Source of the DNA: CAZAYY01 sp964489525 | GTDB lineage: Bacteria > Chloroflexota > Anaerolineae > Anaerolineales > JABWBV01 | Direction: 5' to 3' | Length of the DNA: 64,000 nt | Assembly (NCBI GenBank): GCA_964489525.1 | Contig: CAZAYY010000004.1 | Span: 62,001-126,000, forward strand | Part shown: one piece after another, positions 54,351 to 63,000 of the stretch | Layout of the letters: each line of letters opens with the position of its first letter | How positions within the stretch are numbered: position 1 is the first letter of the stretch | Notes under the pieces: generated by a model | Database searches by the model: none | Told to the model about the DNA's origin: nothing | The model's input: the letters and a program-made list of their open reading frames with translations, nothing else | Translations under genes and position numbers: made by a program

Positions 54351-55151
54351 ATGTCTGATAAAAAGTCCCCATCCACGAACGTAGAAGAGCAGAAATACCG
54401 CGGCCTGCGGCGTTTCAACCTGATTATGGGTTTTCTGCATTTCATCCAGGGTGTTTTCATGATCCTGGTGAGCAATGACACCACCTATCCTATTTTCACC
54501 AACTACCTGAACTTCGATGTTTCAACCATGTCCTTGAAACCGAGCACTACCCTTTTCTGGGAAGTGCCTTTTGGGCCGGCGGTGGCGGGCTTCTTGCTGA
54601 TTTCGGCTGTGGCTCACTTTTACCTTTCTACGATTGGCTATAACAAATATGTTGAAAATCTGAAGAAAGGCATGAACCCGGTGCGGTTCTACGAATACGC
54701 CCTGTCCTCTTCACTCATGATTGTTTTGATCGGCATGTTGATCGGCCTGTGGGATTTGGGCGCGATCATTTTACTCTTTGCGCTGAATGCCACGATGAAC
54801 CTGTTCGGCATTATGATGGAGTACCACAACCAATATACGGCGGGTAAGGTCAACTGGACAGCATTTATTTATGGCTGTATTGCCGGGTTTGTGCCCTGGG
54901 TGGTGATCACTCTGTACTTTGTGGGTGCGGTGAATTCTGGCGATGCCAAGCCGCCGGCGTTCGTCTACACGATTGTTCCCACCCTGTTTGTGTTCTTCAA
55001 CATCTTCGCCATCAACATGGTTTTGCAGTACAAGAAAATTGGCCCGTGGAAGGATTACCTCTATGGTGAGCGGGTCTATATCATCCTGAGCCTGACAGCC
55101 AAGTCTGTTTTATGCTGGCTGATTTGGACCGGAACCCTGGCTCCAGTCTAA
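54351..55151 (+). CDS. Heliorhodopsin
   Basis: A 266-residue seven-helix protein matching heliorhodopsins along its full length. Retinal would bind Lys251 in LSLTAKSVLCW; the counterion position is Glu115 in FYEYALSSS; the buried histidines of the family are His30 (FLHF) and His89 (VAHFYL). The G-C-I-A-G-x-V-P-W and G-E-R-x-Y-I motifs also fit. Heliorhodopsins sit with the N-terminus inside, opposite to type 1 rhodopsins, have long photocycles and no known pumping. Signalling or enzyme regulation is proposed in the literature. The promoter carries 11-bp repeats suggesting light/B12-dependent control. No retinal-forming oxygenase is in the window. Confidence 0.95.
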   Translation: MSDKKSPSTNVEEQKYRGLRRFNLIMGFLHFIQGVFMILVSNDTTYPIFTNYLNFDVSTMSLKPSTTLFWEVPFGPAVAGFLLISAVAHFYLSTIGYNKYVENLKKGMNPVRFYEYALSSSLMIVLIGMLIGLWDLGAIILLFALNATMNLFGIMMEYHNQYTAGKVNWTAFIYGCIAGFVPWVVITLYFVGAVNSGDAKPPAFVYTIVPTLFVFFNIFAINMVLQYKKIGPWKDYLYGERVYIILSLTAKSVLCWLIWTGTLAPV

Positions 55152-55161
55152 GTCTGAAAGA

Positions 55162-55181
55162 TGCCCGCAGCATTGCGGGCA
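55162..55181 (+). repeat. Short hairpin after heliorhodopsin
   Basis: TGCCCGCA and TGCGGGCA around a 4-nt loop (55162-55181), 10 bases after the stop codon, with no T run. It may protect the 3' end or act together with the terminator that follows. Confidence 0.45.
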
Positions 55182-55189
55182 GGAAAAAC

Positions 55190-55233
55190 AAACGGGTGCT
55201 CTCAAACCTTGGTTTTGGGAGCACCCGTTTTGA
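55190..55233. terminator. Bidirectional terminator between heliorhodopsin and P450
   Basis: A 16-bp stem (55191-55206 with 55214-55229), containing only one G-T pair as irregularity, followed by TTTT-rich sequence on the plus strand and GTTTGTTTTT on the minus strand. It serves both convergent genes. Confidence 0.85.
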
Positions 55234-56601
55234 TTATAAAATCATCCTCATCCCGTAGCGCGGCCGCAGCGTGATGAGCGGTTCGGGGGCCACTTTTTGG
55301 CCGGGGGCCAGGCGGGGTTGGAAGCGGCTGGCCAGCGTGGCCAGAATCAGCACCCCTTCCAGCATGGCGAGCTGGTCGCCAATGCATTTGCGCGGCCCCG
55401 TGATAAAGGGCATGTAGGCATATTTGTGCCGTCCATCGCTGCGCTCTGCAGTGAAGCGGTCGGGGTCAAACCTTTCGGGTTGGTCCCAAAAGCGTGGGTC
55501 GGTGTGCAGGGCGTGGATGTTCAAGGAAACTGTGGCCCCTGCAGGGATGCGGTAGCCCAGGACTTCATCCTCATTTTCGGCGCCGCGCGCCACTGACCAG
55601 GCTGGTGGGTAAAGCCGCAGGGCTTCCTGAAAGACATTGCGGGTGTAGCTAAGTTCACCCAGGTCAGCACTCGTGGGCAGCCGCCCACCCAGGACCTGGT
55701 TTAATTCGGCCCGGAGTCGTTCGAAAGCTGCCGGATTTTGGGAGAGCAGGTAAAAGGTCCAGGCAAGCGCGTTGGCTGTGGTTTCGTGGCCGGCGAGCAA
55801 AATGGTCAGGACCTCGTCGCGCACCTGGCGGTCGCTCATCCCTTCCCCGGTGTCTTCATCACGGGCCAGCAGCAGCATGCTGAGCAGGTCAGGCGGCATT
55901 TGATCTTCAGGCAGGCGGCGGCGCTCCGCAATTAAGCGGTGGACATAGGCATCCATCACCGACAGAGATCGTTCGCGCTTGCGGGTGGCAGGCAGCGGCA
56001 GGTTAGGCCAGATCACCGAAAAGACGTTTTGGAAACCAAAAGACTCATTGGTTTCGGTGAAGGCCTGGCTGAAAGCACGCGCTTCCGGGCCGGAAAGGTC
56101 CACGCTCATCAGGGTTAGCCCGGCCACGCGGAGAGTCAGTTCCGGCATGTCATGGTCCAACTGCACAGGTTCTCCGCTGCTGCGGGCGGTTTCCCAACGT
56201 TCCGCAAGGTCATTGGCCAGACGGGCAATCAGGTCGCCAAACTGCAGCATGCGTTGGCGGTGGAAGGCGGGCTGCATCAGGCGGCGTTGGCTGAGCCACA
56301 GGGAACCGTCGCTGGTTAGCAAGCCCTGGCCAAGCAAGGGGCGCAGCATTTCATATTCCATTACCTGTTTGTTGTAGTTGCGGGCGTTGTCTTGCAGGAT
56401 GTGTTTGAAGGCGTCGGGGTGGCCCGTCATCAGGTTGGGCCATCCGAGGATATCGTAGCGGACGAGGTCGCCGTGTCTGCGCAGCAGGCCGCTCAGGTAA
56501 GCCAGGCCGTTGTTGGCCAGCATGGGTACATTGCCCAGCACCGGCCAACCTGGGGCACGGTAAGGTGTTTTAAGAGAGGGGGCAGTGGCCAGGTGGTTCA
56601 T
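55234..56601 (-). CDS. Cytochrome P450
   Basis: A 455-residue soluble P450. The haem loop is FITGPRKCIG (Cys406), the I helix carries LLAGHETTANAL, and the K helix reads E-A-L-R-L-Y-P. There is no fused reductase and no N-terminal membrane anchor. The ATG at 56601 has GGAG 6-7 bases upstream; a TTG at 56613 is less likely. The overall look is that of bacterial fatty-acid/terpenoid-type P450s such as CYP102, CYP120 (retinoic acid hydroxylase of Synechocystis) and CYP175 (Thermus carotene hydroxylase). Facing the heliorhodopsin gene, a retinoid or carotenoid substrate is attractive but unproven. Redox partners are not in the window. Confidence 0.88.
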   Translation of the reverse strand: MNHLATAPSLKTPYRAPGWPVLGNVPMLANNGLAYLSGLLRRHGDLVRYDILGWPNLMTGHPDAFKHILQDNARNYNKQVMEYEMLRPLLGQGLLTSDGSLWLSQRRLMQPAFHRQRMLQFGDLIARLANDLAERWETARSSGEPVQLDHDMPELTLRVAGLTLMSVDLSGPEARAFSQAFTETNESFGFQNVFSVIWPNLPLPATRKRERSLSVMDAYVHRLIAERRRLPEDQMPPDLLSMLLLARDEDTGEGMSDRQVRDEVLTILLAGHETTANALAWTFYLLSQNPAAFERLRAELNQVLGGRLPTSADLGELSYTRNVFQEALRLYPPAWSVARGAENEDEVLGYRIPAGATVSLNIHALHTDPRFWDQPERFDPDRFTAERSDGRHKYAYMPFITGPRKCIGDQLAMLEGVLILATLASRFQPRLAPGQKVAPEPLITLRPRYGMRMIL

Positions 56602-57004
56602 ATCAAACTCCAAAACATTCCCGCCTGGGGGGCCAAACGGGGAATAAGAATTGCAGAGAGATTGTAACAGGAATGATGTCTGGAGGTGGGGGTGGATAAT
56701 CCATTTGTTAGCGATTTCTCAGTAGCAATCACGGTAGACCTGTTGTAAGTGAATGAATCCAAATGTACACCACTTCGTATCCAAAATCCAGCCAAGTTAA
56801 GCTGAAACTGCCAGGATCTTATTGGATTTTCACAAATGTTTAATATCTGTGGTATATTCAGTCCGGCAAAACCTTGCTTTACCATTTTTATCCAATTGAA
56901 TATCTTGTGTAACCCTGCTAATCGCTGAAAAGGTTTTTTTTAAAAGCTTGAGGCTGCGGCTTATTCAGGATTGATCTTGTCCTGTCATTTGTTTGGAGGT
57001 TTTT
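56602..57004. other. Divergent intergenic region, P450 / second giant gene
   Basis: About 400 bp without a gene. A possible plus-strand promoter TTCACA (56829-56834), 18 bp, TATATT (56853-56858) would give the giant gene a leader of about 140 bases. GGAGGT at 56995-57000 is its ribosome binding site. No ATACA repeats with 11-bp spacing are seen on the P450 side. Confidence 0.4.
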
Positions 57005-60000
57005 ATGCAGCACAAAAGCTTATCAATTCGCAAACTGGGTCTGGTAATCCTGTTTTTAATCCTGTTGGGTACGGTATACCAGGTATCTGCCTCTGCCCAG
57101 CAGGCTCCGGCTGAAAAAGTGGCCCGTGCCTGGGAACTTGCTGCCCAAAGTGGGGTGTATGGCTTCGATATCCGGATCCAACAGGTCACTTCGCCCCTGC
57201 CTATGTTGGCCAATGTCGGGTTGAGCCCACGGCAGCAAGAAGTCTTTATTGCTGGGACCGTGGATAAACCAGCTGAGACGATGCAGATGGCGATGTATAC
57301 GGGGGATGCAGCCGTGGGTGCCCAAAAGGAAGATTGGGAGCTGCTGGTAAAAGAAGGCCAGGCTTTTGGCCGTACCCAGGGCCAGGATTGGCAAAAGGTA
57401 GATAACTTTAGCGATATGTTTGCTCCCGGTGGAGACCCATTGGGCTTCCTGGCAGCCGCAAAAAATATCCAGGAAATGGGAACTTTTCAGGTGGCGGTTC
57501 CCTCAACCAGTAATCCCGCTGAAACCCAAATGGTTGTTTATACCCGCTACAGTTACGAAGTAAACGGCCCCGCATTTGCCCGTTATATGCGTGACCTGAC
57601 CGAAGAGCAGCTGCGTGAAACCGGCAAATTACCGCGCAGCATGAAGCTGGATACTGCCCGTCAGTATGTGCTGATGACCGGCAGCGGAGAGATCTGGGTG
57701 GATGCGGAAGGGCTGCCGCTTCGCCAGGTGATTTCACTCGAATTTCCACCAGATGCCTACAATCAAATGAGCGCCTATATCACTACGGACTTCAAGGATT
57801 GGGCGTCTCCAGAGCAAACCGCAGTGGCCGCGCTGGTTCAGGGGGATTTTCAGGGCTTATGGGGTGCGGTCCGGCGTTGGGCTGTCCCGTTTTTGGATGG
57901 AGTTGAAACGGCAGCAGTTCCCGCTTCAATTATTACGGCTTCGCTTATTATGGGCCTGGCAGCTTGGAAGCTTTTTGGCTCCAAATTGGTTTACGCGGGT
58001 CTGGTTGGGGTCATTATTTTTTCCATGGTCGTTACTCCATTGGTGGAAACCAGCCAGGTACGCGCATTTTCTGAGGAACAGCAAATTGAGCTGGACGCCG
58101 CAAAAGAACAAGAAGAACTCGACCAGCGTCAAAATCAAGCCAATGCTTTATTGTTAGAAGATAACTACGATCCGCATCAGGATCCCCAGACCCGTGGGAT
58201 GCTGGTCAATGCGCTCAAATACACCATGCAAGATGTTGGGAATCCAGATGCCCCTCGCAGCACTCCGGATAGCAACCGCACGATATCCGTAGGAGAACTG
58301 CCTTCTCGATCTGGGCCAGCCAAGGATGATGACCTGGATGGGGTTGAAGACAGCATCGAAACTCCTGAATTGTTGGGCACCAGCCCCATGAAAAAAGACT
58401 CGGATGGGGATGGTCTTGATGATGGTGTTGAGACTTACAAATTGTTAAGCGATCCCACTAAAAAAGACACCGATGATGACGGCATTGAAGATGGTGTGGA
58501 GGCCCGGGGATTCAGCTACAACAACCAGATGTGGTATTTAAACCCGAATGACAAAGACACCAATAATGATGAACAGCCCGACAACCTGGAGTGTCCCAAT
58601 GGCACTGACTGTCCTGATACGGACAATGATGGTACTCCCGATGCTTTTGATGAGGACAACGACGGCGACCAGATTCCCGATTGGGTGGATGCCACCCCCA
58701 ACGGTGCGGTTGGTACGGCCAGCCAGCCGCTTCAGGATTTCAGCTTCCAGGTAAGCCAGTTAACCCCTGGTAAACGGGTGTATGTTGATTTTCAACTGCG
58801 CCCGGCCAATCCAAAACACCTCTGGCAGGCCATGAATGTCCTGGATTGGCAGAGTAACGACCGCCAGGGACAGATTATGAGTGTTAATAACACAACCTAT
58901 GCTGCCTGGAACGATCTTGAGGGCAGGGGCAGCACGCCAAAAGATGCCAACGGCGATATGAAGTTGATTCCGATGCTGGAAGTGATTTTAAATGTCGGCC
59001 CCGGTAATTATGCTGGGCTGCCAACGGTTCCTGGCGTCAGCACGGACAGCACGTCGACAGCCCTGATTGATTGGTTGGATTATGCAGAAATGGACAGCTA
59101 CGGCATTTCAGTCAAGTGGCTGGAGCAAAACAAAAAAGTGATTGCTTTTGTTCCTGTCAGCGTGACCAGGGATAAGTTTGGTACCGGAATTGTGGCATTT
59201 AACGCTCAGATGCCGTTCTTCCCTGCCCTTAACAATACCACTGCGGCTGGAAACATCCGGCTGATTTGGCTGGTGCGTGTCCTGGCGGATAACTGCCCTG
59301 TGCCAGACAATATCAATCGCGATGAGTATTGTGCAGGCTCAACCAACTGGATCACCGGGGAAACAACTGCCCATACCTATTATGATGATTGGTACCTGAC
59401 TGGCTTGAATGTACGCGAAGACCACGGGGTAACCGCAGCGATTATTCATGAAAATCCTGATCTGCCCGGGCGTGGCAGGCAGGTTGACTTTGAAGGCTAT
59501 TTGTGGCAGCTGGCCCGTGGGTTGGAGCAAACCTTTATGGCAGGGCGGCAGGATATGGACATTAACGCCGTCAAGGCTCGTTTTGACATCGGAAGTTCGG
59601 CTACCAGCCAGCAAACTTGGGGAATCCCCCAAAACGCCCTGGATGTGCATCTCTTTAACTTTGCCACCTATCCCGAAATGGCAACGATTCCCATGACCCA
59701 CACCCAACAAATTCTGGCGGACGCGTTCCAAAACCCGGACCTCAGCGCCAAAGCATCCGATCCCACCCTTCTCTACCTGCGTGAAGAACGTTCACGCACG
59801 ATTACCCTGGCAACCGGGGGTGGGTCGGTAAATTCAACCTTCATCAAAAATAATCAACCCTCAAGCATTGTCTATACCCCGGTGTGTGGGCCCGACCGTC
59901 CAGACGGCTGCTACAGTGGGTCTGCCAATATTCAATTTTCAAATGCGGCAGCCCCGCTGCAGACCATAGTGGGGATGAATTGGGCACCATTCCGGTATGA

Positions 60001-63000
60001 GGGGGTTGGAGTCTGGTCTGCTTACCCCATTGATGAATACTATACCAATCTTTCCAGCCAATTGGATGATGCTTTTACCTCTTTATACCCCGCAGGCGAA
60101 CAAATTCTGGTCGACGGGAAAGACTTGACGATTGAGGGGCAGAAAGCCCTTGCCATTAACTATTACCTTTCGCTGAATGTGGGCGTAACCACATTACGGG
60201 TTTTAGGGGGCAAACCCATTACCCTCAACCCTTCCCAGCCTGATGAAAAAATTAAACCGTTTGATCCAACTGAGTTGTTTGGTACTGCGAAAAGTATTGT
60301 GGAAAGCCTGGGAGGAGCCGCCGCTGCTCAAATTCAGAGCGAAGCCCTTAAATGGGCCCAGGATACTGCATTTATTGGGCATTTCTCCATCCAACAGAAA
60401 TTCTTCGCCGGGTTAGGCGCATTCACTTTTAAGAACTTCAAAGATAGCCTGATGGATTTTGAAGGCGACTTTATTTACGAGGCGATATCCACCAAAAGCC
60501 CGGCTGCAGCCGGAATTGTGGCTGGTGGGGCGATGCTTGCAGGTTTTGCCCTTTCTACAGCATCGGCATTTCTCAATGGAACCGTCAAGGATGTGGTTAA
60601 TTACACCAAAACCAGCCTGGGGGTTATCCTGAAAGTTCAGGAGATCGTCAAGCTGGCCAATGAGTTCCGCAGTTATCTAAAAACGCTATCCCGAGGGTTA
60701 GAGGCTTCTCTGAAAGCCAGCTCTTTGGGTGCAGTTGTTTTTGGTGCGATCGTCAGCGCCGCGGTATCCATTGGTATGTTTATGTTCAGCGTGTTTGCTG
60801 GGGGTCTGGAGCCTGGCTCTGAGGCGTTTACGCGAGCCTTGATCATCCTCGTCCTGACGTTGATTGTAGCGGTTATCATGCTGGTCATCAGCCAGATTCC
60901 AATCATTGGTCCTCTGGTGCTCGCCATCGTCGCGTTGATTGACGGGATTATTGCGCTGTTCTGTTATGCGTTTGGCGCTTCCGGAGGTGTATGCAACGGT
61001 CTGGTTGCAGCAGCGATTGCAGCAGTGGTCAACTTCTTTTACCCTGAAGCCATTCCAGTGCCCGACATTCAACACAAAGATCGCCTGGCGATTGCAAACC
61101 TGGATGTCGATCCGATAAAGCCAGAGGTGGGATTCACCACAGCCAATAATCTCAAGGTTTGTATGGATATCTACCATACCCAATATCTCAACAAGAAGAG
61201 CGATCGGCCCAACGACCTGAAAGACAGTACTTATGTCTATCAGCTCCAACTTGTACCCAGTGTAAAAGCGGGTGTTGATATCCATAAAGATTTAAAGCGT
61301 AAAACGATGAATTGGACCGTCTGGCAGGGACAGGTCTGCCAGGATTCGATCTGTGTCAAAACTTTCCGCGCTTATCTGGGCTTAACCCCGACCAGCCTGA
61401 TCAGCCAACTATTTAAACCTGTAAAAACAGGTACAGCTAACAGCTTTTTGCAATCGGAGCCGATCAATAAATGCACCCAGGTTTCCTTACCGAATGCAGG
61501 TGCCAATTCAAATATTCCCACCATCATTCTTGCGGAAGGGCATGCAATTTCCAAGGTGCGCACCTGGAATATCGGCGTTGCCAAGGTTCGCAAAGAAGAG
61601 ACAGGGCGCGACACCGTCCATATCAACGTGTCGGAAAATATCATCTTTGACATCTTCCCTCGGGATTTGGGCGGCTTTTTCAGCTACAGCTCCTACTACG
61701 CTTATTACTATATGGATTGGGTGCCCAAGGATAGTCGGCCCGATTCTGATATTCTCGCAGATGCGGATGGGGATGGCCTGCGCGCTCGCCAGGATCCCAA
61801 CGACACCTCTCCAGATTCGGATGGAGATGGCTTCAGTGATTACGATGAAATCCTTTATGGGTCTAACCCGTTTGCTGCCGATGCTGATAACGATGGGTTG
61901 GGCGATTACGATGAGATGCGCTACGGAACCAATCCCAACTGGCCCGATTATGATGGCGATGGATTGAGGGATGGCCTTGAAGTTCAAGGTTGGCTGCACA
62001 CCGTTGCGTATGATGCCCAGGGCAACCCTTTGCGGATTTTCGTGACCTCCGATCCGAAGGCTTCCGATACCGATGGGGATGGCGCTAATGATAACCTGGA
62101 ATATATCTACAAAACCCACCCGCGCAACCCCCACAGTGCGGTGTTGATGTCCCTTTCTACTACGGTGCTTGATGATGGCTTTGCGAAACCAGGCGATACG
62201 ATTGCCTTCGCAACCGAAGTGGAACACAACCTGGACTTTCCTGTGGAAGGTTACCTGCAAACCGCTTTTTCGGCTGGCACCCCTGCCTTTCAAAAAGTTC
62301 CGTTCACAATTAACGCTAATGAAATCAAAGCCATCAGCGGTTCTTTCCAGGTGAACCCTTCCATCACCACTTCTCAGGCTGTCACCATGACCCAAACCGC
62401 GGGAGGTCGAGGCGCCAGTTGGGCGATTGGTGGGCCTGCCCAAGAACCGGTCGTAGGACGAAATTATGGTTTATCTTTCGATGAGGGTCCGGGAACTCAG
62501 GTCTTTGAGCAATCTATTGAATCGTATCTCGACTATAAGTGGCAGATGAGCGGTTCTGGTAATTATGCGACCTGCACAGGCAGCCAATGTCCTTTGGCTG
62601 GACTGCCCGGTCAGGTGTTCCAAGGTGTTGTTTTTGATGGGGTTGACGACCGGGTGGTGCTGCCCTACAACCCGACCATGGCCCCCTGGGAAAGCGCCAA
62701 TGATCCCAGCGCAAATATGATGGTCAGCTTCTGGGTGAAGCCAGATGGAACCGGGGGAAACCAGGTTTTATTGGAACAAAAAGATGTGCTCAGGGTTACC
62801 CTGGAAGGTACTACCCGGCATCTTAATGTCCAGCTTTATGGCTGGGACGGGGTTGAGGATAACCCGTCCCAGGGCGCTTGTTCACGAATCAGTTTGTGGA
62901 CTGGTTATAAACTCACACCGGTGCTGTATCCAAACCAGTGGAACCATATCAGCATTTTTGTTCAGAACTGGTCCTATCCCCAGCCAGGTGGCTGGACGGC

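Noticed and set aside
55162..55181. Hairpin as terminator of heliorhodopsin
   Set aside because: No T run; the stronger bidirectional terminator lies 10 bases further on.
56602..57004. CarH-type repeats on the P450 side
   Set aside because: TGTA elements occur at 56663, 56744 and 56764 but not at 11-bp spacing.
61508..62443. Antisense open frame of 311 codons at the end of the window
   Set aside because: Shadow of the TSP3 and LamG region of the second giant gene; Ile/Val/Gly repeats mirror the Asp-rich motifs.
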